DNA of 64,000 nt from PKWO01 sp036561005 (lineage in GTDB: Bacteria; Pseudomonadota; Gammaproteobacteria; Burkholderiales; Burkholderiaceae_D), in assembly GCA_036561005.1 (NCBI GenBank), contig DATBQE010000089.1, forward strand, positions 1-64,000, read 5' to 3'. A program made the position numbers and the translations under genes. The notes under the pieces were generated by a model. It was not told where the DNA came from, ran no database searches, and saw nothing but the letters and a program-made list of their open reading frames with translations. Below are positions 1 through 7,998 of the stretch, in pieces; position 1 is the stretch's first letter; each line of letters begins with the position of its first letter.

Positions 1-188
1 AGAATTCGTGGATTCAGGTGATGCTGGGACAAGGGATCATGCCGCGGCAGCATCATCAAACGGCTGACTTGATGGGCGACGCGGAGTTGTCGGGGTTTCT
101 CAATAATATCCGTGCGACGGTCGACAGGAACGTTAAGCAATTGCCGTCTCATCAGGCTTATGTGCAACGCTATTGCCCGCATCGGTGA
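1..188 (+). CDS. Tryptophan halogenase, C-terminal end (partial)
   Basis: An open frame enters from the left edge (first full codon at 3) and ends at TGA 186-188, giving about 61 residues. The segment starting WIQVMLGQGIMP and the RYCPHR end resemble the C-terminus of flavin-dependent tryptophan halogenases of the PrnA type, which chlorinate or brominate an aromatic ring using reduced FAD. The FAD-binding and WxWxIP motifs would lie outside the window, so activity cannot be judged. A DUF6445 gene follows 64 bases later on the same strand, and I recall this pairing from proteobacterial loci near TonB-dependent receptors. Identification is by recall of the C-terminal motif only. Confidence 0.7.
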   Translation, partial: NSWIQVMLGQGIMPRQHHQTADLMGDAELSGFLNNIRATVDRNVKQLPSHQAYVQRYCPHR

Positions 189-252
189 GATGCGATGTGC
201 ATTCCTGTTCTGCTGCTAATCTGCGAACCCCGTTGTTTCCTTGGAGACTGCT

Positions 253-984
253 TTGCCATTATTTAACACTGATCCAAAAATCCAGCTTGTTCCAATTCCC
301 GGCCATACACCTATTGTTGTAATCGACAATTTTGTGCAGGAGCCGGAGGCACTCGTTGCGTACGCAAGTGGGCTGCAGGGCAAGTTTTCTATCGCACCGA
401 AAAATGCGTTTCCCGGCCTGGAAATGCGCATGCCTGACGAATTCTCGGCGCGATTGAACGATTTCTTTATACAGCATGTGAGAAAACACCTTGGCGCGCG
501 CCGTTCGCTCAGCATGTATAGCCGCCTTTCCATGGTCACTCTGCAACCGCACGAATTGGCGCCAAATCAATCCGTCTGCCATCAGGATCAACTTCCCGGC
601 TATGGTCAACATTGTTTTTCCGCGTCCGTCCTGTACCTCTTCAATAACCCCGCCATGGGGGGCACCAGTTTTTATGTCCCCAAGGTCGCGGAATCGGAGA
701 TCGTGCGACTGTATTCCTCGCCGGCCCAATGGCAGGATGTCATGGACGAAAAACATATCAAGCTATTCGGTAGTAAACCGAATTACATGACTCGTTCGAA
801 TGACTATTTTGATCTTGTTTGCACCATTCCTGCGGCCTGGAACCGGGTGATTTTTTATGATGGATGTATCTTCCATTCCGGGCATATCACTGCGCCCGAA
901 CTGCTCAGTTTGGATCCCGCCAAGGGGCGACTGACGATCAATGGTTTTTTCACCAGTCGTAAATCGGCAGGTGCGGGAACGTAG
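253..984 (+). CDS. DUF6445 family protein (oxygenase-like)
   Basis: A 243-residue protein. A CHQDQLPG motif near residue 110, a later IFHSGHI motif and a GRLTINGFF segment resemble the HxD...H metal site and the arginine strand of 2-oxoglutarate/Fe(II) oxygenase folds; no substrate is known to me. I chose TTG at 253 because GGAG at 243-246 sits six bases before it; the in-frame TTG at 241 would overlap that ribosome site. The gene follows the halogenase end on the same strand and may be co-transcribed. The family name is from memory, and the oxygenase reading is inference from the His/Asp pattern. Confidence 0.66.
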   Translation: MPLFNTDPKIQLVPIPGHTPIVVIDNFVQEPEALVAYASGLQGKFSIAPKNAFPGLEMRMPDEFSARLNDFFIQHVRKHLGARRSLSMYSRLSMVTLQPHELAPNQSVCHQDQLPGYGQHCFSASVLYLFNNPAMGGTSFYVPKVAESEIVRLYSSPAQWQDVMDEKHIKLFGSKPNYMTRSNDYFDLVCTIPAAWNRVIFYDGCIFHSGHITAPELLSLDPAKGRLTINGFFTSRKSAGAGT

Positions 985-1192
985 ACAAGATGGGTTGGCG
1001 CGCCCGCCGATGATGCAGGCGTTACACGCGGCAGAATGGGGAAAGTGCGGCCCACTTGTATCATTGTGTCAGCAAGGCAGGAAGTAAGAATTGAAACGGG
1101 TAATTGCCGGCTGTCACGCATGCAATTTTTCGTCCTGCGACCGATTGGGGGCCTTGCGGAATCGTCGCGCCTTTCTTGGTGAAGTGAAACTG

Positions 1193-2155
1193 ATGAACCG
1201 TTATGCCGCACAATTCCTCGCGACGTCAATGAATGAAATTATCTGTCGTGCAGCAAGGGCTGTGGCCCTCGCTTTACTGTCTGTGGCTCCCTTCGCATCT
1301 GCTGCCGACATTGGCGCAGAGTACGACCTGGCAGCCAAATGCGACAACTGCGAAAACTGGAACCAGCCCGTTGCGCCGTTCAAGATTCACGGTAATACTT
1401 TCTATGTGGGAGTACATGGGCTCAGTGCCGTATTGATCACCACCTCCAATGGCTTGATCCTGCTTGACGGCGACTTGCCGCAATCGGCGCCGTTGATTGA
1501 GGCCAATGTGCGCTCGCTCGGCTTTCGTGTCGAAGACATTCGCTTCATCCTCAATTCACACGTGCACACCGATCATGCCGGAGGTATCGCCGCATTGCAG
1601 CGCCACAGCGGCGCCGAAGTGATTGCCGGCGCCGAAGGAGCCGCCGCGCTGCAAGCGGGCCACATGTCGGATGACGACCCTCTCATCGGCTACAATAACA
1701 TCTATGCCATTCCCCGCGTGGCTCGCGTCAAAACAATAGGCGATGGCGAGACTGTGACGCTCGGTGACACCGCAGTCGTCGCCCATCGCACCCCCGGCCA
1801 CACGCCGGGCGGCACGACCTGGTCGTGGCGCAGTTGCGAACAGGATCGTTGCATCGACGTCGTCTACGCCGATAGTCTCAACGCGATCAGTTTCCCCGGC
1901 TTTCGCTTCACGGGTGGACACGGCAAGCCAGACCTGACCCCGACATTTCGTGCGAGTATTGCCAAGGTCGCGGCCCTGCCATGCGATATCCTCATCACCG
2001 TGCATCCGGATATGTCGCATGTATTCGAGCGCGCAGCGAAGACGGCAAAGGGCCACCTCAAAGCCTTCATCGATCAGGGCGCCTGTCGCGCCTATGCGGC
2101 CGCTGCCTTGCGGACATTGAACAAACGTGCGGCCAAGGAGCGGGCAGGCGGCTGA
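1193..2155 (+). CDS. Subclass B3 metallo-beta-lactamase
   Basis: A 320-residue secreted zinc hydrolase. A signal peptide (Arg, then a hydrophobic stretch, then Ala-Ser-Ala) is followed by the metallo-beta-lactamase fold. Zinc ligands are visible: HVHTDH at residues 123-128, a His at 203 in PGHTPGG and a His at 271 in TVHPD. The serine in the YADSLNAIS segment, in place of the B1/B2 cysteine, points to subclass B3, like THIN-B of Janthinobacterium lividum. B3 enzymes hydrolyse penicillins, cephalosporins and carbapenems in the periplasm. The frame is open upstream to a TTG at 1091, but that adds a non-signal-like tail; ATG 1193 or 1229 both leave a proper signal peptide. Substrate range is not shown by the sequence. 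Confidence 0.85.
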   Translation: MNRYAAQFLATSMNEIICRAARAVALALLSVAPFASAADIGAEYDLAAKCDNCENWNQPVAPFKIHGNTFYVGVHGLSAVLITTSNGLILLDGDLPQSAPLIEANVRSLGFRVEDIRFILNSHVHTDHAGGIAALQRHSGAEVIAGAEGAAALQAGHMSDDDPLIGYNNIYAIPRVARVKTIGDGETVTLGDTAVVAHRTPGHTPGGTTWSWRSCEQDRCIDVVYADSLNAISFPGFRFTGGHGKPDLTPTFRASIAKVAALPCDILITVHPDMSHVFERAAKTAKGHLKAFIDQGACRAYAAAALRTLNKRAAKERAGG

Positions 2156-2606
2156 CTGACAGGCGGGAATGCGCCACGTGTCGATCTGACGGCTTCAATG
2201 AAATGGAACCGTTCATGGGTCACAGGACGCCCGGTATTTTGCGATTCATTAGTGCGATTATCAGGCCGGGCCGCGATGCTCTTTGGCGGAGCCTGCCGCC
2301 GTTGCCGCCGAATCGATGCAGCACGAGGCTAGCCCGTTAGGCCAGGTAGTTAACATGTTCAAGATTGATGCACTTTCAAACCCTTGTTGCTCGGCAAAAA
2401 AGGCTAAATTGCATCCCAATTTTCATGCGAATCTTGGAATGCGCTGTATCACCTCGCAAGAGTATGCGGGAGACTGCGGCGACGCTCGGCGATGGTGCAA
2501 GCTTCATTTGTCCACAAATAGCATTGCACCCACGGCATCTATAGTTCGGGTCGCGGCTGGCCGTTTTTTAGCCTTTCGCTGACGACAAAGCGAATTCGCT
2601 CGTGAA
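2156..2606. other. Convergent intergenic region, nothing supported
   Basis: This 451-base gap lies between the beta-lactamase gene and the minus-strand DHFR-like gene, so both transcripts end here. The open frames inside are short, lack ribosome sites and look random. A weak GGC-tg-GCC hairpin followed by six T near 2560-2572 could stop rightward transcription. I see no repeat, tRNA or clear regulatory site. Confidence 0.5.
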
Positions 2607-3191
2607 TTATTGATTTTGCTTCACGCCGTATTCCAGGCACACTACGCCCGACGGGAAAATTTTCGTTTTTATCAGGGCGAGTGCGGTTTTGTTCTTAATG
2701 TTTTTGAACAATGGTATGCCTTGCCCCAGCAGGACAGGATTGACAAACAGCCAGTATTCGTCAATGAGGTTTTCTGCCATCAGCGCGTGCGTGGCGGAGG
2801 GGCTGCCAAATATCAAGATCTCGCTGCCGGCGCCTTGCTTGAGCTTACTGATTTCTTCGCTTACGTTGCTGCCGATAATTTGCGTATTCGGGTGATCTTT
2901 TTCCGACAGGGTTTTCGACAGCACAACTTTGCGGGCCGATTTGTACCAGCGTGAATGTTGATGGTCGTGCGGGCTGGCGTCAGGCGCATCGGCAGCTGTT
3001 GGCCAGTATGACTCCATCATCTGGAAGGTCGTGCGGCCATATAACGCGGTGTCGGTTTGCCCAATCCGCTGTTCCACATATTCAAACATATCGGGGCTTA
3101 AGCTTATCCAGCCGAGGCCGGCCGGGCCCTTTTCGGTGGAAGCAACAAAACCGTCCAGTGACATATGCACGAACGAAACAATCTTTCTCAT
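2607..3191 (-). CDS. Dihydrofolate reductase-like protein (RibD C-terminal domain)
   Basis: A 194-residue protein that starts MRKIVSFVHMSLDGFVA and contains LYGRTTFQMM and EILIFGSPS, typical of the RibD_C/YyaP-YwjB family. These proteins share the NADPH-binding fold of dihydrofolate reductase and pyrimidine reductase, but most have no proven substrate, so real DHFR activity should not be assumed. It is the third gene of a minus-strand set with an ArsR regulator and an AHSA1-type protein, starting 14 bases after the AHSA1 stop. This trio is a common small regulatory cassette in proteobacteria. A ribosome site (GGAG) lies just before the ATG. Confidence 0.8.
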   Translation of the reverse strand: MRKIVSFVHMSLDGFVASTEKGPAGLGWISLSPDMFEYVEQRIGQTDTALYGRTTFQMMESYWPTAADAPDASPHDHQHSRWYKSARKVVLSKTLSEKDHPNTQIIGSNVSEEISKLKQGAGSEILIFGSPSATHALMAENLIDEYWLFVNPVLLGQGIPLFKNIKNKTALALIKTKIFPSGVVCLEYGVKQNQ

Positions 3192-3205
3192 GACTTTCTC
3201 CTTGA

Positions 3206-3697
3206 TCAGGTTTTAACTACATAGGCGGCAAGGCGTGCCAGGGTTTGGTTCCCGCCTTCAATCGCACCAATTTTCTCTACTGCCATCTTGCGTGCTTCTG
3301 CACTGGGGAAAAACAGATGTATCGTCACTTTGGTTTGTCTCTCCACGGCTTCGAACGTCCAGATCGCCTCAAAAATCGCCTTCGGGTCGCCCTTATATGT
3401 GCCACCGGTGCAAAATTCGATGCGATGAGGTTTGTCTATCGCGGTATAAACGCTACGGCTGGGATAGTTTCGTCCATCCGGCCCGTGCATGACATGGTGC
3501 CATTCGCCACCCACGCGAAAATCCATTTTCTCCAACGTGTTGGTAAAACCGTTCGGCCCCCACCAATGCACGACATGTTCAGGTTTGGTCATCGCATCCC
3601 AGACCAATTCCCGTGGCGCGTCTATCAAACGCGACATGATAATTTCGCGGTCGCTGGCATCTGTGCTCACCGCGGCATCATTTTTTCTTTCCTGCAC
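3206..3697 (-). CDS. SRPBCC/AHSA1 family protein
   Basis: A 163-residue START-like protein. The segment SRLIDAPRELVWDAMTKPE and the following HWWGPNGF are the signature of Aha1/CalC-type SRPBCC domains, which form a hydrophobic ligand pocket; the ligand is unknown. The frame is open back to 3736, but I place the start at GTG 3695-3697 because GAGGAG lies seven bases upstream of it. This gives a 20-base overlap with the end of arsR and suggests translational coupling. The ArsR plus AHSA1 pairing usually means the regulator controls this gene. Function beyond ligand binding is not inferable. Confidence 0.8.
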   Translation of the reverse strand: MQERKNDAAVSTDASDREIIMSRLIDAPRELVWDAMTKPEHVVHWWGPNGFTNTLEKMDFRVGGEWHHVMHGPDGRNYPSRSVYTAIDKPHRIEFCTGGTYKGDPKAIFEAIWTFEAVERQTKVTIHLFFPSAEARKMAVEKIGAIEGGNQTLARLAAYVVKT

Positions 3698-4031
3698 TTT
3701 TTGTCTCCTCTGCTTGAAGGTTTTTAAGGTAGGCATCCAGGCGATCTAGACTTTGCTCCCAATGTTGGCGATATTGGCCGATAAAATCGGCGGCCTCGTG
3801 CAATGGGGCGGCGTTGAGCTGGCAGGGGCGCCATTGCGCCCGGCGACTTTGCGTGATCAGTTTGGCACGCTGCAGTACCTTGAGGTGCTTGGTCACGGCT
3901 GACGGGCTTATCGAAAATGGCTTGGCAAGTTCGGTGACCGACGTCTCACCCATTGCCAGCCGCGCGAGAATGGCGCGGCGCGTTGGATCGGCAAGCGCTG
4001 CGAAGGTGATGCTAAGTGTGTCGGCGTTCAT
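3678..4031 (-). CDS. ArsR family transcriptional regulator
   Basis: A 117-residue winged-helix repressor. ALADPTRRAILARLA (about residues 11-25) and the recognition region ISPSAVTKHLKVLQRA are classic ArsR motifs. No cysteine metal site is visible, so this is probably not an arsenic sensor but one of the ArsR proteins paired with AHSA1 domain genes, which sense something else or act through the partner. First gene of the minus-strand trio. A perfect palindrome, GGTTAATTAACC, lies 18 bases upstream of the ATG and is the likely autoregulatory operator. The Lys-rich tail overlaps the next gene's start. Confidence 0.88.
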   Translation of the reverse strand: MNADTLSITFAALADPTRRAILARLAMGETSVTELAKPFSISPSAVTKHLKVLQRAKLITQSRRAQWRPCQLNAAPLHEAADFIGQYRQHWEQSLDRLDAYLKNLQAEETKSAGKKK

Positions 4032-4048
4032 CGTTTATTACATCAATT

Positions 4049-4060
4049 GGTTAATTAACC
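4049..4060. promoter_or_regulatory. Putative ArsR operator palindrome
   Basis: The sequence GGTTAATTAACC is a perfect 12-bp palindrome, 18 bases ahead of the arsR start codon on the minus strand. AT-rich dyads in this position are typical for ArsR self-repression. The assignment is inference from position and symmetry. Confidence 0.5.
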
Positions 4061-4407
4061 TATTGGTGAAATATAGATGACTTAAAAACTGATGTCAACG
4101 AAAACTCGCTTGATTGCCGGCATGGCCCTGTTTTGCCTCGTCGATGCGCGATCCCGAAGGTCACGAAGAGGACGTTGCGGCCTGCCTTCGAAAGGCGGGC
4201 GACGTCTACAACCTGCCTTGCATTTCATTTGGGTCGTCAATTTCCCAGTGAAATCAATAAACACATGTGTTTATCTGAAGTAGCACTTTCACTATCTTCG
4301 CTAAGTCTCTAATTTTTTTCAGTATTCCCTCAATTGTGACTTTAACTCGGTCAGCTAAGTCATTGACTTCATTGAGGAATTTCGTGAATTTTCCTTATTA
4401 ATAACGC
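4061..4407. other. Intergenic region between arsR and the dcw promoter
   Basis: About 350 bases with no supported gene. A hairpin of nine pairs (GCCTGCCTT / AAGGCGGGC, one G-T pair, loop CGA) lies near 4181-4201 but has no T-run. The right half is AT-rich, as expected for a promoter approach. The two open frames of about 60 codons on opposite strands here are not convincing. Confidence 0.4.
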
Positions 4408-4436
4408 TTGACCGCACTTTGCGCTTCCCTTAAAGT
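4408..4436 (+). promoter_or_regulatory. dcw cluster promoter (Pmra-like)
   Basis: A -35 TTGACC at 4408-4413 and a -10 TAAAGT at 4431-4436 are separated by 17 bases, a good sigma-70 promoter. It would drive mraZ and the cluster behind it with a leader of about 110 bases. The -10 runs directly into the MraZ-type repeats, so repression by blocking RNA polymerase is the expected mode. Confidence 0.65.
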
Positions 4437-4469
4437 GGGCGGCAGTGTGAAAAAGTGTTTTTTTGTGGG
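4435..4469 (+). promoter_or_regulatory. MraZ operator: four GTG repeats at 10-bp spacing
   Basis: GTGGG (4435), GTGTG (4445), GTGTT (4455) and GTGGG (4465) occur at exactly 10-bp steps with 5-base spacers. MraZ proteins are known to bind arrays of such GTG[G/T] or TGGG direct repeats upstream of their own gene. The array overlaps the end of the -10 box and the start of the transcript, as needed for autorepression of the dcw operon. The repeat geometry is seen directly; binding is inferred. Confidence 0.75.
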
Positions 4470-4553
4470 GATTTTCATAAATTTTTACGCAATTGGCATT
4501 GATCACGACGAGTGCATACGACTATTTATTTCTGAAAATCTGAGGGAGTCAGG

Positions 4554-4982
4554 GTGTTTCAAGGGGCGTCCGCGTTAAATCTCGATGCCAAGGGGCGGAT
4601 GTCCATCCCGTCCAGGCATCGTGACGCACTGTTGATTCAGTGCGAAGGACGAGTCACGCTCACCAAACATCCGCATGGCTGCCTGTTGTTTTTTCCGCGT
4701 CCGGTGTGGGAAATCCACCGTGAGCAGATTGCAGCGTGGCCGATGTCGGCGCGCGCGTGGCAACGGATTTTCCTCGGCAATGCGTCCGACGTGGAGTTCG
4801 ATTCTGCCGGTCGCATTCTGATTGCGCCTGAGCTGCGCACGGCGGCTGGGTTGTCGCGTGACGTGATGATGCTGGGAATGGGTAGTCATTTTGAAATTTG
4901 GGACGCCGCCAAGCTCGCCGAAAGCGAATCGCAGGCGATTGCGGAAGGTATGCCCGATGTGCTCAATAATTTTTCGTTCTGA
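4554..4982 (+). CDS. mraZ: Transcriptional regulator MraZ
   Basis: A 142-residue protein with two AbrB-like SpoVT half domains: ALNLDAKGRMSIPSRHRDAL near residues 6-25 and VEFDSAGRILIAPELR in the second half, carrying the paired DxxGR motifs. MraZ forms a ring-shaped oligomer, binds the repeats in its own promoter and represses the dcw cluster; in E. coli RsmH antagonises it. The start is GTG 4554 with a GAGGGAG ribosome site just upstream. First gene of the cluster, nine bases before rsmH. Length is normal for the family. Confidence 0.95.
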   Translation: MFQGASALNLDAKGRMSIPSRHRDALLIQCEGRVTLTKHPHGCLLFFPRPVWEIHREQIAAWPMSARAWQRIFLGNASDVEFDSAGRILIAPELRTAAGLSRDVMMLGMGSHFEIWDAAKLAESESQAIAEGMPDVLNNFSF

Positions 4983-4991
4983 CGGCCGGCG

Positions 4992-5969
4992 ATGAGTGAA
5001 TTAGCGGTGCCGGAATTTGCGCACCGGACGGTGTTGCTGGATGAGGCGGTAGCGGGTCTCAATATCGCCGACGCACGGCGCGATGGCGTGTATGTGGACG
5101 GCACCTTCGGGCGTGGCGGGCATAGCGGACGGATTTTGGAAGCGCTCGGTGCCGGCGGGTGCCTGATTGCATTCGACAAGGATACGCAGGCGATTGCCAC
5201 GGCGCAGGCGCGCGCGCCGGATGCGCGATTCGAGATTGTGCATGACAGTTTTGCCACGCTGGGCGCCGCATTGGCCGAGCGTGGGGTAACGCAGGTGGAT
5301 GGGGTGTTGTTGGACTTGGGAATATCGTCGCCACAAGTTGACGATGCGGCACGGGGATTTAGTTTTCGCCTGGATGGACCGCTGGATATGCGCATGGATA
5401 CCACGCGTGGCATATCGGCGGCGCAATGGTTGGCCACCGAAACCGAGCAGACAATCGAAAAGGTGATAAGAGATTATGGGGAAGAACGGTTTGCTTTTCA
5501 GATTGCAAAGGCGATTGTTGCTGGCCGGGCAGTCAGGCCAATTTCAAGCACACGACAGCTTGCCGAGATCGTGGCACACGCCGTCAAAACCCGCGAGAAA
5601 GGCAAAGACCCGGCCACTCGTACCTTTCAGGCTATCCGGATTTACATCAATAAAGAGCTTGAAGAACTCGAAATAGGATTGAACGCAGCATTTGAATATC
5701 TGGCCCCGCACGGGAGATTGGTTGTGATCAGCTTTCATTCTTTGGAAGATCGCATCGTCAAGCGCTTCATGGCAAGCAAAGCCAAGGCGCCCCAGCCGGA
5801 CCGTCGCCTGCCGATTCGTGCCGTCGATCTGCCGCAACCCGAAATGAAACTGGTGCAAAAGATCAAACCCTCCGAAGCCGAAATTGCGGGCAACCCGCGT
5901 TCGCGTTCTGCAGTCATGCGCGTTGCCGAACGTCTGCCGTTCGCCGCCTCGACCAAGGCGAGCGCATGA
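4992..5969 (+). CDS. rsmH: 16S rRNA (cytosine(1402)-N(4))-methyltransferase
   Basis: A 325-residue S-adenosylmethionine-dependent enzyme (formerly MraW) that N4-methylates C1402 of 16S rRNA in the ribosomal P site. The start HRTVLLDEAV, the SAM loop YVDGTFGRGGHS and the central LLDLGISSPQVDDAARGFSF block are diagnostic, and LVVISFHSLEDRIVK follows near residue 240. Its ATG lies nine bases after the mraZ stop, and its last four bases overlap the ftsL start (ATGA), so translation is probably coupled. Length is normal for the family. Confidence 0.97.
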   Translation: MSELAVPEFAHRTVLLDEAVAGLNIADARRDGVYVDGTFGRGGHSGRILEALGAGGCLIAFDKDTQAIATAQARAPDARFEIVHDSFATLGAALAERGVTQVDGVLLDLGISSPQVDDAARGFSFRLDGPLDMRMDTTRGISAAQWLATETEQTIEKVIRDYGEERFAFQIAKAIVAGRAVRPISSTRQLAEIVAHAVKTREKGKDPATRTFQAIRIYINKELEELEIGLNAAFEYLAPHGRLVVISFHSLEDRIVKRFMASKAKAPQPDRRLPIRAVDLPQPEMKLVQKIKPSEAEIAGNPRSRSAVMRVAERLPFAASTKASA

Positions 5970-6238
5970 GCGGGCGCGTGAATTTTGTATTGGCGCTGGC
6001 CCTGGTGCTGTGCGCCCTTTCGCTCGTCAATGCGCAATACCAGGCGCGGCGCTTGTTCGTCGAGCTTGAGCGTTCGCAATCGGTGGCGCGCCAGTTGGAG
6101 GTTGAGTGGTCCCAGTTGCAGCTTGATCAATCGCGCCTCGGCCTGCATTCGCGTATCGATTCTCTTGCGCGGCGCGACTTGAACATGGTGCCGGTCACGC
6201 ATGAGCGCACGCAATATCTAACGGTGGAGGCCAAATGA
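5966..6238 (+). CDS. ftsL: Cell division protein FtsL
   Basis: A 90-residue single-pass membrane protein with a short cytoplasmic tail, a hydrophobic segment at about residues 6-23 and a coiled-coil periplasmic part rich in Leu, Gln and Glu (about 30-62). FtsL joins FtsB and FtsQ at the septum and helps activate FtsWI. Sequence conservation is low in this family, so the call rests on size, topology and position between rsmH and ftsI. It overlaps both neighbours by four bases (ATGA). Confidence 0.9.
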   Translation: MSGRVNFVLALALVLCALSLVNAQYQARRLFVELERSQSVARQLEVEWSQLQLDQSRLGLHSRIDSLARRDLNMVPVTHERTQYLTVEAK

Positions 6239-7998
6239 CGCGCGGCGCAACCCGTACCGCAGCGGCCAAGGGCGTGCCGTTTTCTGCCAGCCCGGTTCTG
6301 GCGGTACAGTTGCCGGCCTGGCGTTCGCGCTTTGTGCTGTTCGTGCTGTTTGCTGCCTTTGTCGCCCTGATTGCGCGTGCGCTCTGGCTGCAAGGCATTT
6401 CGACCGAGTTCCTGCAAAAGCAGGGTGAGCTGCGCTATGCCCGCACGCTGGAACTTCCAGCCACGCGCGGCAAGATCACCGACCGTAACGGCCAGGTGCT
6501 GGCATCGTCCTTGCCGGTCAAGGCAATCTGGGCCATACCCGAGGATGTGCTGCAGGCGCCCAAGGCCAAGCTGGTGGAATTGGCCAAACTGCTCGACATG
6601 AGCGAAGCCGATTTGCGCAACAAGCTCGATTCTGATCGCAGCTTCGTCTACCTGAAGCGTCAGGTGGAGCAGGAGACGGCCGATCAGATTGCCAAGCTCG
6701 GCATTGAAGGGATCGACACGCGCAAGGAATACAAGCGTTTTTACCCGGAAGCGGACGTGACCTCGCATGTGGTCGGTTTCACCAGCGTGGAAGATTCCGG
6801 GCAGGACGGCATGGAGCTGGCGCAGCAAAAGAACCTGGCCGGCATGACCGGCAGCCGACGCGTCATCGAAGACCGCATGGGCCGCATCATTGAAGACGAA
6901 GCCTTGCGCGAACCGCATGACGGCAAGGACCTTGCCTTGTCCATCGATAGCAAGATCCAATATATCGCCTTTACCAAGCTCAAGGAAGCAGTAGAGAAGT
7001 ACCAGGCCAAGGCCGGCGGTATCGTGGTGTTGGACGTCAAGACCGGCGAGGTGTTGGCGCTGGCCAATTTGCCGACCTATGACCCGAACAATCGCGCGGT
7101 GTTGACCGGCGCGCAATTGCGCAACCGTGTCATGACCGATACCTTCGAGCCGGGCTCGACCTTGAAGCCGTTTACCGTTGCGCTGGCGCTCGATACCAAT
7201 CGCATCACGCCAAATTCGACCTTCCAGACCGCACCCGGCGTGATGACGATCGGCCCGGCAACGATTCACGATTCGCATCCGCATGCCATGTTGACCGTGT
7301 CGGAAATTATCCAGCACTCGTCGAACATTGGCACAGCCAAGATCGCGTTGGAAATGCCGGCGCAGGAAATGTGGGAAATGTTCACTACGGTCGGTTTCGG
7401 CCAGCAACCGAAGTTCGGCTTCCCGGGTGCCGTCGCTGGCCGCGTTCGCCCATTCAAGACCTGGCGTCCTATCGAACAGGCGACGATGAGTTACGGCCAG
7501 GGTATTTCCGTATCATTGATTCAGTTGGCGCGCGCCTACATGATTTTTGCGCGGGATGGGGACGAGATTCCCTTGTCGTTCCAGAAAGTGGACGAAGCGC
7601 CGGTCGGACAGCGCGTGATTTCGGAAAAAACGGCTCGTGAGATGCGCGCCATGCTGGAGACGGTGGCCAGCCCGGCGGGTACTGCGCCCAAGGCGCAGGT
7701 GCCGGGTTATCGCGTCGGCGGCAAGACCGGCACGGCCTACAAAGTCGTCAACGGCGTCTATGCCATGCCACGCCGTTATGTCGCCACCTTTGCCGGTTTC
7801 GCACCGGCCTCGAACCCGCGCCTGATCATTGCGGTGATGCTTGATGAACCGGGTGGAGCCCTGCATTTCGGCGGCGACGTCGCCGCGCCGGTGTTTTCCG
7901 AAGTGGCGGCCAGCGCCTTGCGCTCGATGAACGTGGCACCGGATTCTGCTGTCACCAATATTGTGGTGCCGACTGAGCCTTCCGAGGAGGCAATGTAA
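6235..7998 (+). CDS. ftsI: Septal peptidoglycan transpeptidase FtsI (PBP3)
   Basis: A 587-residue class B penicillin-binding protein that cross-links septal peptidoglycan. A membrane anchor lies at about residues 29-50. The pedestal domain starts with ATRGKITDRNGQVLA. The three active-site motifs are visible: STLK with the acyl-serine at residue 308, SSN near 362 and KTGT near 497. It works with FtsW, encoded further along the same cluster. The stop codon overlaps the murE start by one base (TAATG). Length is normal. Confidence 0.97.
   Translation: MTRGATRTAAAKGVPFSASPVLAVQLPAWRSRFVLFVLFAAFVALIARALWLQGISTEFLQKQGELRYARTLELPATRGKITDRNGQVLASSLPVKAIWAIPEDVLQAPKAKLVELAKLLDMSEADLRNKLDSDRSFVYLKRQVEQETADQIAKLGIEGIDTRKEYKRFYPEADVTSHVVGFTSVEDSGQDGMELAQQKNLAGMTGSRRVIEDRMGRIIEDEALREPHDGKDLALSIDSKIQYIAFTKLKEAVEKYQAKAGGIVVLDVKTGEVLALANLPTYDPNNRAVLTGAQLRNRVMTDTFEPGSTLKPFTVALALDTNRITPNSTFQTAPGVMTIGPATIHDSHPHAMLTVSEIIQHSSNIGTAKIALEMPAQEMWEMFTTVGFGQQPKFGFPGAVAGRVRPFKTWRPIEQATMSYGQGISVSLIQLARAYMIFARDGDEIPLSFQKVDEAPVGQRVISEKTAREMRAMLETVASPAGTAPKAQVPGYRVGGKTGTAYKVVNGVYAMPRRYVATFAGFAPASNPRLIIAVMLDEPGGALHFGGDVAAPVFSEVAASALRSMNVAPDSAVTNIVVPTEPSEEAM

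Noticed and set aside
2283..2582. 99-codon frame in the convergent gap after the beta-lactamase
   Set aside because: No ribosome site and no recognisable domain; lies where transcripts should end.
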